Part shown: positions 12,801-20,340 of the stretch, piece by piece
Layout of the letters: every line of letters starts with the position of its first letter
Position numbering within the stretch: the stretch's first letter is position 1
Assembly (NCBI RefSeq): GCF_047496725.1
Contig: NC_132979.1
Location: 6,216,501-6,280,500, forward strand
DNA: 64,000 bases
Origin: Anoplolepis gracilipes
Taxonomy: Eukaryota > Arthropoda > Insecta > Hymenoptera > Formicidae
Direction of reading: 5' to 3'
Made by a program: the position numbers and the translations under genes
Notes under the pieces: model-generated
Database searches by the model: none
The model's input: only the letters and a program-made list of their open reading frames with translations
What the model was told of the DNA's origin: nothing

Positions 12801-15800
12801 ACCTGAAGTAAAACGACCAGAAGATAACTTGCGTCCTGAAGGATTGTTTGAAGGACGACCTAAGGATGATTATCGGCCAACTAAAGGCGAACGAGCTGAC
12901 GTTAAACGTCCTCAAGATAATTTGAAGCCAGAGGGACCGTTCGAAGGACGGCCCAAGGATGATTATACACCAACTAAAGGAGAACGCGCTGACGTTAAAC
13001 GACCTGAGGATAACTTGAAACCAGAGGGACCATTCGAAGGTCGACCTAAAGATGATTATTCACCTAAACGCGGCGAACGACCTGAAGTAAAACGACCAGA
13101 AGATAACTTGCGTCCTGAAGGATTGTTTGAAGGCCGACCTAAGGATGATTATCGGCCAACTAAAGGTGAGCGAGCTGACGTTAAACGTCCTCAAGATAAT
13201 TTGAAGCCAGAGGGACCATTTGAAGGACGTCCCAAGGATGATTATACACCAACCAAAGGAGAACGCGCAGATGTTAAACGCCCGGAAGATAATTTACGAC
13301 CAGAAGGTCCTTTTGAAGGCCGACCTAAAGATGATTATAAACCTACCAGAGGCGAACGCGCTGATGTTAAACGTCCTCAAGATAATTTAAAGCCAGAGGG
13401 ACCGTTTGAAGGACGGCCTAAAGATGATTTCATTCCGAAGACAGCGGAACGCCCTGACGTAAAGCGACCGAAGGACAATTTACAACCTGAAGGTGATTTT
13501 ATAGATCGTCCAAAAGATCAATATACACCTGGTGAGAGACGTACGCCGATTAAACATCCGGATAATTTGTATCCCGAAGGCGACTTTGCAAGACCTGAAC
13601 TAATACCTTACGGTCCTGGTGACAGAGCATCTGTCGTACGTCACCCAGATAATCTGTTTCCAGAAGGGGAATTTCCAGATAGAAAAATCGAGCCTTTTAA
13701 ACCGGCCGAACGTAGAACTCCTATTAAACACAACGATAACCTTCGTCCAGAAGGTGATTTCACAGGAAAGCCTAAGGATGATTATAGACCAACTAGAGGT
13801 GAACGTGCTGATGTGAAACGTCCCGAGGATAATCTAAAACCAGAAGGACCATTTCAAGGACGACCGAAAGATGATTACAGGCCGACTAAAGGAGAGCGTG
13901 TAGACGTCCGACGTCCGGAAGACAACTTACGACCTGAAGGACCATTCGAAGGTCGCCCAAAAGATGATTACTCGCCTAAACGTGCTGAACGTCCCGAAGT
14001 AAAACGTCCGGAAGACAATCTACGTCCCGAAGGTGACTTTGAAAGACCAGAAAAGGCACCATATGGTCCAGCAGAAAGACGTACGCCGATTAAACATCCG
14101 GATAATTTGTATCCCGAAGGCGACTTTGCAAGACCTGAATTAATACCTTACGGTCCTGGTGACAGAGCATCTATCGTACGTCACCCAGATAATCTGTTTC
14201 CAGAAGGGGAATTTCCAGATAGAAAAATCGAGCCTTTTAAACCGGCCGAACGTAGAACTCCTATTAAACACAACGATAATCTTCGTCCAGAGGGTAATTT
14301 CACAGGAAGACCTAAGGATGATTATAAACCAACTAGAGGCGAACGTGCTGATGTGAAACGTCCCGAGGATAATCTGAAACCAGAAGGACCATTCCAAGGA
14401 CGACCGAAAGATGATTACAGGCCGACTAAAGGAGAGCGTGCAGACGTCCGACGTCCGGAAGACAACTTACGACCTGAAGGACCATTCGAAGGTCGCCCAA
14501 AAGATGATTACTCGCTTAAACGTGCTGAACGTCCCGAAGTAAAACGTCCGGAAGACAATCTACGTCCCGAAGGTGACTTTGAAAGACCAGAAAAGGCACC
14601 TATTGGTCCAGCAGAAAGACGTACGCCGATTAAACATCCGGATAATTTGTATCCCGAAGGCGACTTTGAAAGACCTGAACTAATACCTTACGGTCCTGGT
14701 GACAGAGCATCTGTCGTACGTCACCCAGATAATCTGTTTCCAGAAGGGGAATTTCCAGACAGAAAAATGGAGCCTTTTAAACCGGCCGAACGTAGAACTC
14801 CTATTAAACACAACGATAATCTTCGTCCAGAGGGTGATTTCATTGGAAAGCCTAAGGATGATTATAGACCAACTAGAGGTGAACGTGCTGATGTGAAACG
14901 TCCCGAGGATAATTTAAAACCAGAAGGACCTTTCGAAGGACGACCGAAAGATGATTACAGACCGACTAAAGGAGAGCGTGCAGATGTTCGACGACCGGAA
15001 GACAATTTACGACCTGAAGGGCCGTTCGAGGGTCGTCCAAAAGATGATTATTCGCCTAAACGTGCTGAACGTCCCGAAGTAAAACGTCCGGAAGACAATC
15101 TACGTCCCGAAGGTGATTTTGAAAGACCAGAGAAGGCACCTATTGGTCCAGCAGAAAGACGTACGCCGATTAAACATCCGGATAATTTGTATCCCGAAGG
15201 CGACTTTGCAAGACCTGAACTAATACCTTACGGTCCTGGTGACAGAGCATCTGTTGTACGTCACCCAGATAATCTGTTTCCAGAAGGAGAATTTCCAGAC
15301 AGAAAAATGGAGCCTTTTAAACCGGCCGAACGTAGAACTCCTATTAAACACAACGATAATCTTCGTCCAGAGGGTGATTTCATTGGAAAGCCTAAGGATG
15401 ATTATAGACCAACTAGAGGTGAACGTGCTGATGTGAAACGTCCCGAGGATAATTTAAAACCAGAAGGACCTTTCGAAGGACGACCGAAAGATGATTACAG
15501 GCCGACTAAAGGAGAGCGTGCAGATGTCCGACGACCGGAAGACAATTTACGACCTGAAGGGCCGTTCGAGGGTCGTCCAAAAGATGATTATTCGCCTAAA
15601 CGTGCTGAACGTCCCGAAGTAAAACGTCCGGAAGACAATCTACGTCCCGAAGGTGATTTTGAAAGACCAGAGAAGGCACCTATTGGTCCAGCAGAAAGAC
15701 GTAGCCCGATTAAGCATTCAGATAATCTTAAACCTGAAGGCAAATTTATCGGTAAACCGAAAGAAGATTTTACCCCCACCAGAGGTGAGCGTGCGGATGT

Positions 15801-18800
15801 TAAAAGACCAGTAGATAATTTGAAACCGGGAGGTCCATTTGAAGGCCGGCCGAAGGACGATTACCAACCGGTGCGTGGAGAACGCATGGATATTGTTAAG
15901 CGCACGGATAATTTGCGTATGGAAGGAGATATAGAAACATACAGGTCGAGAGATGAGTACATTGATTTCGTGATACGTGAAAAAGTCGAGGTTACTAAAT
16001 ATCAAGATAATTTACGTATGGAGGGTGAATTCATCGATACGAGAACGCGAGACGATTTTAAAATTGTTAAAGGAGAACGTGTAGACGTTGTTAAGCATCA
16101 TGATAATTTAAAACCCGAAGGTCCGTTTGAAGGCCGTCCAAAGGATGATTTCTCACCCAAGAAAGCAGAAAGACCTGAAATTAAAAAACCAAAAGATAAT
16201 TTAAAACCAGAAGGTGATTTTGTACGTCGACTTAAGGAAGAAGTACCGAAAAAAGGTGAGAGAGCTGACATCAAAAAACCGAAAGATAGTTTACGGCCGG
16301 AAGGAGAGTTTGAAAGACCCGAGAAAGCTCCGATCGGTCCTGCAGAGAGACGTTCTCCGATTAAACATGCCGATAACTTGAAACCAGAGGGCGAATTCGA
16401 AAAAAGACCTACACCTAAAGAATTTAAACCTGCAGAGAAACCAGTTGTAAAGAAACCGCATGATAACTTGAAACCAGAAGGTGAGTTTGTTTCCAGACCG
16501 AAAGAGGAAGCGCCGAAGAAAGGTGATAGAGCTGATGTTAAGAAACCGAAAGATAATCTTATGCCCGAGGGTAATTTTGAAAGGCCAGAAAAGAAACCGA
16601 TTGGTCCCGCGGAGAGACGTTCTCCGATTAAACATGCGGATAACTTGAAACCGGAAGGAGAGTTTGAACGACCGAAATACGACGAATATCATCCAGCAGA
16701 AAGACCTCAAATAAAGAAACCGTCTGATAATTTGCGTCCAGAAGGTGATTTTGAAAGGCCGGAGAGAAAGCCGATGGGTCCAGTGGAGAGAAGAACTCCG
16801 ATCAAACAAGCGGACAACTTGAAACCAGAAGGTAAATTTATAGGCAAGCCTAAGGAAGAAGCTCCAAAAAGAGGAGATAGAATGGATATTAAAAGACCTG
16901 AAGATAATCTTAAGCCTGAAGGAGACTTTGAGAGACCGGAAAAAGCTTCAATCGGACCGGCGGAGCGACGAACACCTATCAAGCATCCTGATAATTTGCG
17001 ACCTGAGGGTGAGTTTGAAAAACGTCCAAAGGAAAAGACGCCTCTCAAAGGTGAAAGAGCAGATGTTACCAGACCGAAAGACAATTTGCGATCAGAAGGT
17101 GAATTTGAGAGACCTCAAAAATCGTCAATCAAACCAGCAGAACGGCGAATGCCGATTCGACACGACGACAACTTGTATCCGGAGGGTGAATTCGTTGGGC
17201 GACCGAAAGATGACTTTATTCCCAAACGGGCTGATCGACCAATTCAGAAGAAGCCTAAGGACAATTTGAAACCTGAAGGAGAATTTGTAGGTAAACCGAA
17301 AGACGATTACAAGCCGATTAAAGGAGAGAGAACCGAAATTGTGATACATGAAGATAACTTGAAGATGGAAGGCGACATAGATGTTTACCGATCACGAGAC
17401 GATTACGTGATTACATCTAAACGCGAACGCGTGGATATTGTTCAGCGGGAGGATAATCTAAAAATCGAAGGTGAATTTGTCGATATTCATCGACGAGACG
17501 ATTATCGAGTCACACGTGGTGAACGTAGTGAAATTGTTAGACACGAAGATAATCTTCGTCCCGAAGGTGATTTTGTACGTAAACGTCCGGAAAAGGCACC
17601 GATAGGTCCGGCGGAAAAAAGATCTCCCATCAAACATCCCGACAACTTGAAGCCGGAAGGTGATTTTGTGCAGCGGCCAAAAGAGCACGCACCCACTAAG
17701 GGTGACCGAGCAGCCGTGAAGAAGCCCAAGGATAATTTAAAGCCCGAAGGTGATTTTGAGAGACCAACGAAATCGCCCATTGGTCCTGCTGAACGACGAT
17801 CACCCATCAAGCATTCCGATAATCTTCATCTAGAAGGAGAATTTGTCGGTCGACCGAAAAAAGATACACCATTGAAGGGTGATCGAGCGGATGTGAAGAA
17901 ACCGAAGGATAATCTTCATCTCAAAGGAGAATTCGCGAAACGTGTCACGAAGAAAGTAGAACCGGCCGAGCGAAGAACGCTGATCAAACACGAGGACAAT
18001 CTACATCCTGAAGGAGACTTCTATATTGTGCCGAAGGACGATTTCATTCCGAAGAGAGGAGATCGCTCGCCGGTTAAAAGACCTCAGGACAATCTTCGTC
18101 CTGAAGGTGAGATGGAAGTATCTCCGAAGAATGATTACAAGTACGTGAATGGAGAACGTGTGGAAGTGCGTCGACACGAAGATAATTTACGTATGGAGGG
18201 ACAGATAGACATTCATCGTTCGAGAGATGACTACAAGAAAATTACAAAAGTGGAGAAAGTGGATGTTAAGAGACGCGAGGATAATCTCAGAATGGAGGGC
18301 GAGTTTATTGATGTGCGCCGCAAAGACGATTACGTACACGTGGTTGGTGAACGCGTGCCAATTAAGAAACATCCAGACAACCTTCGATCGGAGGGAGACT
18401 TTGACAGATATCAGAAAACCGTGATCGGTCCTGGAGAAAAAAGATCGCCAATCAAACATCCGGATAATCTCAAGCCAGAGGGTGATTTTGAACGTAGAAT
18501 TGCGGATAAGGTTGGTCCCGGCGAACGACGAACCCCTATTCGTCATGCCGATAATTTGAAACCCGAAGGTGACTTTATCGGACGTCCGCGCGATGACTTT
18601 ACACCTAAAAGGACGGAAAAGCCGGAAGTTGTGAGGAGAGAAGATAATTTAAAGATGACGGGCGATTTCGAAGGCACAACGTCTCATAGATCGACCTACA
18701 CGGTCGTGCGTGGCGAACGCGCGGACATCAAGTCGCATGAAGATAACTTGAAGATTAGCACGGGCACCATGGAAACGAAAACGACTACCAGAGATACTTA

Positions 18801-20193
18801 CACACCGTCTAAACCTTCTCCCGCCGATAAAATAGTGAATCGCCGAAAGCATATGGAATCGTCTATTTCGCTTGGTGACGACACTACTGTGATGACTACG
18901 ACAAATCGACGCAACTACAACACCTATACGAAGCGTGCAGGAAAAGATATTGCTGCTAAGATGAGTCAGATAGAATCAGATACGAGGAAGACAGTGGAAT
19001 CGCAAACTCTGACAGATGGAACGGTTATTACAACTATAAAACGTACTACGACCTCCGCTCAGTCCGATCAAAGAGCCGCCAATGCCCAAACTGTTACTCA
19101 TCATCAACAACAACAACGTATTACCGATCATCGTACTCAACCGATCGAGGACTCGGCATCTGGACCGCAGCCCGTTGATTCACGAAAAACGGTATCCAGT
19201 CAGCACCACGAACAGCATCAGAGAATGCATCTAAGCGAGCAACATCTGCGATCGCAAAATATTACGCAAGCTCGTCGAACGGTCGAGGACAGATCGATCA
19301 CGGACGGACTGAATCATCGAGGACAGATCGTACGAGGAGAAGACCATACGTCTCGTTACGCGATCGACTCTGTGCATGGCGAACATCACAGACAACAACA
19401 TCAGCACGTGGAGCGTCATCATCAGGAAGTGGGTAAGCGCGATTACGTGAATATGCAACACGTGGAAAATCGGCAGAGATCCGCAACGAGACAACAACAC
19501 GAACAGCACACTATCTCCAGTCAGACGCGATACAATTCGAGCAGTCCGGAATTCCGACAGATGATCAATGGGCAAACGATCGTGGAACAATCGCACGGCG
19601 ATTCGGCCAGGAAGATCAGTCATCATCGTAAGAACGTGATATCCTCCTCGTCGGCTGACGTCAACAATGCAGTGCTTTATCGTAGCGGTGGCGCTACTAC
19701 ATCCACCGAAGCGCTTCACACGATCTCATCGACGGCGGCGGATCAACGAAAAAGTATCTCGAATCTGGCCGAGAGCGGACAGTACATCAGCAATTCGAGC
19801 CACAGCAACGACAGACATAGTTTGACCTCGCTACATCGCAGTTCTAAAGAGGTGAATCCTTGGGCCTCCTCCAGCTACGAACGCCCGCAAAGAGTCGTGC
19901 GACACGACAACCTCACCGTCGGCGGAAAGTTCTATTCGCAGAGCGAAGCAAAGAGCTACGGAAATTTCTCGCAGAGCTCTCAGAAAGTGGAACGAGTACA
20001 GAAGCAAACGAATGTATCCCACATTAATTTAGGCGATGGCAGTAACGTCAGTTCTAGCATGTACAAGAGAGAATACGTTCCTAGGCATAGGGGACCGTGT
20101 CCAGCCGCTCTTTTAGAAGCAAAACAGGCGCCCTTCAAACATACCAGAGACACATCGAAGCACAAGTTTTACATGCCCGTAATCTCCAATTAA
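1..20193 (+). CDS. Giant SAXO/MAP6-like repeat protein, 5' partial (gene-level model)
   Basis: Joining 1-3003, 7694-7977, 8176-8442, 11439-11785, 11972-12174 and 12343-20193 gives 11,955 nt, an exact 3,984 codons plus stop, with every junction GT-AG and phase-compatible (0, 2, 2, 1, 0). The reading frame is open at base 1, so the start lies upstream. Order of parts: seven STWDG-type repeats; a Pro/Lys/Ser linker; the Cys motif CICELCTCGRHRCPH made across the exon 3/4 junction; about 69 tandem modules of 29-33 residues; a His/Gln-rich tail. The Cys motif and the K-D-D-Y-x-P repeat core are family features of SAXO/MAP6 microtubule stabilisers, which bind axonemal, centriolar or stable cytoplasmic microtubules. 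Microtubule binding here is inference from that family. SAXO proteins are usually a few hundred residues and begin at the Cys motif, so this protein is about ten times larger and unusually extended at its N-terminus. Confidence 0.85.
1921..2778 (+). repeat. Tandem ~429-bp duplication inside the STWDG exon
   Basis: The segment from about 1921 to 2349 and the adjoining segment from about 2350 to 2778 encode matching ~143-residue blocks. Each carries the order SP(T/I)KEKP, TILDTSRD, ADYSTSSTTVEQTFVTDSKTYD, PSPRQRPED and one STWDGSFVYEKP motif. The sixth and seventh STWDG cores are 429 bp apart. Small compensating in-frame indels occur. This is a recent tandem duplication of one repeat period. 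Confidence 0.75.
3191..3406. mobile_element. MITE-like palindromic element, TIR ACAGGRTGT...
   Basis: The two ends are inverted copies of each other over about 60 bp. The left reads ACAGGATGTCCGGTCGCGAT and continues with CATAGCTCAAGGGCAGATAGAGCAGGTCAAAC. The right end, read on the minus strand, gives ACAGGGTGTTTGGTCGCGAC and then CATAACTCAAGAACAGATAGAGCAAGTCAAAC. It is flanked by TA on both sides, is 216 bp long and has no coding capacity. This fits a non-autonomous DNA transposon (MITE), probably of a TA-targeting superfamily. Confidence 0.8.
4218..4272. repeat. CT microsatellite
   Basis: A run of CT dinucleotides passes into interrupted CTTT units. It is intronic in gene 1. Confidence 0.95.
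5809..5843. repeat. CCATCTA x5 minisatellite
   Basis: Five exact tandem copies of the 7-mer CCATCTA in the first gene 1 intron. Confidence 0.95.
7694..7977 (+). CDS. Gene 1 exon, charged linker
   Basis: The acceptor TTTTCAG precedes AGA GAT GTC, continuing the frame of the previous exon at phase 0 (…RKDV|RDVTEST…). The donor is AG|GTGAAT, leaving two bases of an Arg codon. It encodes about 95 residues rich in Asp, Arg, Pro and Ser, ending in basic SP-containing sequence. No folded domain is visible. The recurring RDVTE motif ties it to the upstream STWDG exon, and the K-P-x-P-A-A-G-K-P-S motif recurs in the next exon. Confidence 0.85.
8176..8442 (+). CDS. Gene 1 exon, basic linker ending in the SAXO Cys motif
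   Basis: 267 nt (89 codons), phase 2 at both ends, so it can be skipped in frame. The acceptor is GAAAAG with almost no pyrimidine tract, but the join completes an Arg codon and the frame fits on both sides. Lys/Pro/Ser-rich sequence repeats the P-A-A-G-K-P-S motif of the previous exon. The exon ends with K-E-Q-C-I-C-E-L-C-T-C-G at a strong GGGTAAGT donor. With the next exon this forms CICELCTCGRHRCPH, matching the N-terminal cysteine signature of SAXO/MAP6 proteins. Known family role: this Cys-rich motif helps target the protein, by palmitoylation in MAP6 and to centrioles/cilia in SAXO. Its action here is inferred. Confidence 0.85.
8443..11438 (+). other. Gene 1 intron, 3.0 kb
   Basis: Donor GTAAGT at 8443 and acceptor TATTTTAG ending at 11438. 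The intron splits the Cys motif between Cys-Gly and Arg-His. The interior is AT-rich, with an AT microsatellite at 9751-9794 and a TA run near 11189-11208. Segments near 8910-9010 and 9160-9250 look like diverged copies of each other (both contain TTATCAAAAGA). No exon was found inside. Confidence 0.75.
9751..9794. repeat. AT microsatellite
   Basis: About 22 AT dinucleotides in a gene 1 intron, followed by GTATGTATAT. Confidence 0.95.
11439..11785 (+). CDS. Gene 1 exon, completes the Cys motif and starts the module array
   Basis: The acceptor TTTTAG precedes A CGT CAT CGC TGC CCG CAC, which completes Gly and gives R-H-R-C-P-H-N-L-P. The exon leaves one base before donor GTAAGT at 11786. After the Cys motif the peptide reads EEPVHTVTSYRQDYDEKHV, like the first Mn-type module of SAXO proteins. 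It continues with modules of the type D-H-L-x-x-E-G-E-F-x-x-x-R-x-D-D-Y-x-x-x-x-G-E-R. These are more divergent than those of the last exon and are probably closer to the ancestral module. Confidence 0.88.
11972..12174 (+). CDS. Gene 1 exon, divergent modules
   Basis: Flanked by acceptor TTTCTAG and donor GTTAGT; enters at phase 1 and exits at phase 0. It encodes about 67 residues: a Thr-rich start, then F-T-G-T-P-G-E-R-P-T-P-V-R-R-N-T-Y and K-I-E-G-D-F-V-D-E-T-T-T-R-S-Q-Y, ending with R-T-D-N-L-T-V-G-E-G-E-F-T. These are recognisable variants of the DNL...EGxF...Y...GER module. The D-N-L-T-V-G-x-G/K-F form recurs once near the C-terminus (about 19900). Confidence 0.85.
12343..20193 (+). CDS. 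Gene 1 terminal exon: ~69 tandem SAXO/MAP6-like modules and C-terminal tail
   Basis: The acceptor ATTTCAG precedes GGT ACC; the exon runs 7,851 nt uninterrupted to TAA at 20191-20193 and encodes 2,616 residues. From about 12535 to 18838 it holds about 69 consecutive modules of 29, 31 or 33 residues with consensus DNL(K/R)PEG(D/P)F.(G/R)(R/K)PKDDY.P..GER.(D/E)(V/I)K(R/K)P. Variants replace the KDDY part with E-R-P-E-K-A-P-x-G-P-A-E-R-R-x-P-I-K-H. The modules are very rich in Lys, Arg, Asp, Glu and Pro, with no hydrophobic segment, so the array is likely extended and disordered. The last ~450 residues are Thr/Ser-rich, then His/Gln-rich (19090-19520), and end with a distinct block H-R-G-P-C-P-A-A-L-L-E-A-K-Q-A-P-F. 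A complete ORF of this length argues for strong selection on the coding sequence. Confidence 0.92.
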   Translation, partial: GTSHIKEDFQTHVLEREPQRPKYPEDIDRFYSKTDITDSITTTQEQYRTFDQTDYKSTVVVRRADNLRPEGPFEALPHTKDDYIIPILPRRPELQKPKDNLKPEGPFEGRPKDDYKPTKGERADVKRPEDNLKPEGPFEGRPKDDYSPKRGERPEVKRPEDNLRPEGLFEGRPKDDYRPTKGERADVKRPQDNLKPEGPFEGRPKDDYTPTKGERADVKRPEDNLKPEGPFEGRPKDDYSPKRGERPEVKRPEDNLRPEGLFEGRPKDDYRPTKGERADVKRPQDNLKPEGPFEGRPKDDYTPTKGERADVKRPEDNLRPEGPFEGRPKDDYKPTRGERADVKRPQDNLKPEGPFEGRPKDDFIPKTAERPDVKRPKDNLQPEGDFIDRPKDQYTPGERRTPIKHPDNLYPEGDFARPELIPYGPGDRASVVRHPDNLFPEGEFPDRKIEPFKPAERRTPIKHNDNLRPEGDFTGKPKDDYRPTRGERADVKRPEDNLKPEGPFQGRPKDDYRPTKGERVDVRRPEDNLRPEGPFEGRPKDDYSPKRAERPEVKRPEDNLRPEGDFERPEKAPYGPAERRTPIKHPDNLYPEGDFARPELIPYGPGDRASIVRHPDNLFPEGEFPDRKIEPFKPAERRTPIKHNDNLRPEGNFTGRPKDDYKPTRGERADVKRPEDNLKPEGPFQGRPKDDYRPTKGERADVRRPEDNLRPEGPFEGRPKDDYSLKRAERPEVKRPEDNLRPEGDFERPEKAPIGPAERRTPIKHPDNLYPEGDFERPELIPYGPGDRASVVRHPDNLFPEGEFPDRKMEPFKPAERRTPIKHNDNLRPEGDFIGKPKDDYRPTRGERADVKRPEDNLKPEGPFEGRPKDDYRPTKGERADVRRPEDNLRPEGPFEGRPKDDYSPKRAERPEVKRPEDNLRPEGDFERPEKAPIGPAERRTPIKHPDNLYPEGDFARPELIPYGPGDRASVVRHPDNLFPEGEFPDRKMEPFKPAERRTPIKHNDNLRPEGDFIGKPKDDYRPTRGERADVKRPEDNLKPEGPFEGRPKDDYRPTKGERADVRRPEDNLRPEGPFEGRPKDDYSPKRAERPEVKRPEDNLRPEGDFERPEKAPIGPAERRSPIKHSDNLKPEGKFIGKPKEDFTPTRGERADVKRPVDNLKPGGPFEGRPKDDYQPVRGERMDIVKRTDNLRMEGDIETYRSRDEYIDFVIREKVEVTKYQDNLRMEGEFIDTRTRDDFKIVKGERVDVVKHHDNLKPEGPFEGRPKDDFSPKKAERPEIKKPKDNLKPEGDFVRRLKEEVPKKGERADIKKPKDSLRPEGEFERPEKAPIGPAERRSPIKHADNLKPEGEFEKRPTPKEFKPAEKPVVKKPHDNLKPEGEFVSRPKEEAPKKGDRADVKKPKDNLMPEGNFERPEKKPIGPAERRSPIKHADNLKPEGEFERPKYDEYHPAERPQIKKPSDNLRPEGDFERPERKPMGPVERRTPIKQADNLKPEGKFIGKPKEEAPKRGDRMDIKRPEDNLKPEGDFERPEKASIGPAERRTPIKHPDNLRPEGEFEKRPKEKTPLKGERADVTRPKDNLRSEGEFERPQKSSIKPAERRMPIRHDDNLYPEGEFVGRPKDDFIPKRADRPIQKKPKDNLKPEGEFVGKPKDDYKPIKGERTEIVIHEDNLKMEGDIDVYRSRDDYVITSKRERVDIVQREDNLKIEGEFVDIHRRDDYRVTRGERSEIVRHEDNLRPEGDFVRKRPEKAPIGPAEKRSPIKHPDNLKPEGDFVQRPKEHAPTKGDRAAVKKPKDNLKPEGDFERPTKSPIGPAERRSPIKHSDNLHLEGEFVGRPKKDTPLKGDRADVKKPKDNLHLKGEFAKRVTKKVEPAERRTLIKHEDNLHPEGDFYIVPKDDFIPKRGDRSPVKRPQDNLRPEGEMEVSPKNDYKYVNGERVEVRRHEDNLRMEGQIDIHRSRDDYKKITKVEKVDVKRREDNLRMEGEFIDVRRKDDYVHVVGERVPIKKHPDNLRSEGDFDRYQKTVIGPGEKRSPIKHPDNLKPEGDFERRIADKVGPGERRTPIRHADNLKPEGDFIGRPRDDFTPKRTEKPEVVRREDNLKMTGDFEGTTSHRSTYTVVRGERADIKSHEDNLKISTGTMETKTTTRDTYTPSKPSPADKIVNRRKHMESSISLGDDTTVMTTTNRRNYNTYTKRAGKDIAAKMSQIESDTRKTVESQTLTDGTVITTIKRTTTSAQSDQRAANAQTVTHHQQQQRITDHRTQPIEDSASGPQPVDSRKTVSSQHHEQHQRMHLSEQHLRSQNITQARRTVEDRSITDGLNHRGQIVRGEDHTSRYAIDSVHGEHHRQQHQHVERHHQEVGKRDYVNMQHVENRQRSATRQQHEQHTISSQTRYNSSSPEFRQMINGQTIVEQSHGDSARKISHHRKNVISSSSADVNNAVLYRSGGATTSTEALHTISSTAADQRKSISNLAESGQYISNSSHSNDRHSLTSLHRSSKEVNPWASSSYERPQRVVRHDNLTVGGKFYSQSEAKSYGNFSQSSQKVERVQKQTNVSHINLGDGSNVSSSMYKREYVPRHRGPCPAALLEAKQAPFKHTRDTSKHKFYMPVISN
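12730..13287 (+). repeat. 279-bp tandem duplication (3 modules x 2)
   Basis: Copies at 12730-13008 and 13009-13287 encode identical three-module blocks of 31 residues each, with tyrosine contexts DDYSPKRGERPE, DDYRPTKGERAD and DDYTPTKGERAD. Only a few silent differences separate them. Confidence 0.9.
13561..15720 (+). repeat. Higher-order repeat: four tandem 540-bp units (6 modules each)
   Basis: Units start at 13561, 14101, 14641 and 15181. Each encodes 180 residues as six modules of 29+29+31+31+31+29. Reading across, units 3 and 4 differ at about 5 of the first 480 bases, and units 1 and 2 at about 15 of 540. Identity extends to silent positions, so the units arose or were homogenised recently. 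The last ~20 bases of unit 4 diverge, marking the array edge. Confidence 0.92.
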
Positions 20194-20330
20194 ATTGACT
20201 CATTAAAATTTAACGTTTTATTATATTTCTTCAGAAATATTGCTTTATGCTTATGATGCTTTGCATATACATATATATTGATGCATTCTAAATCAAAGTT
20301 TTTCTTGGAAAAGTAATTATATTTACATAT

Positions 20331-20340
20331 AATAAATAAA
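20331..20340 (+). terminator. Polyadenylation signal of gene 1
   Basis: Overlapping AATAAATAAA lies about 140 nt after the stop codon, in AT-rich sequence. It is the first canonical AATAAA after the stop. Confidence 0.65.

Noticed and set aside
13619..13816. Repeated 65-codon + strand frames at 540-bp spacing (13619, 14159, 14699, 15239)
   Set aside because: They are out-of-frame shadows recurring because the underlying 540-bp unit is repeated.
16291..16809. Long minus-strand open frames over the module array (also at 14140, 15718, 17458, 18187, 19231)
   Set aside because: They are antisense shadows of a strongly biased repetitive coding exon; the + strand frame is continuous for 7.8 kb and has the family motif.
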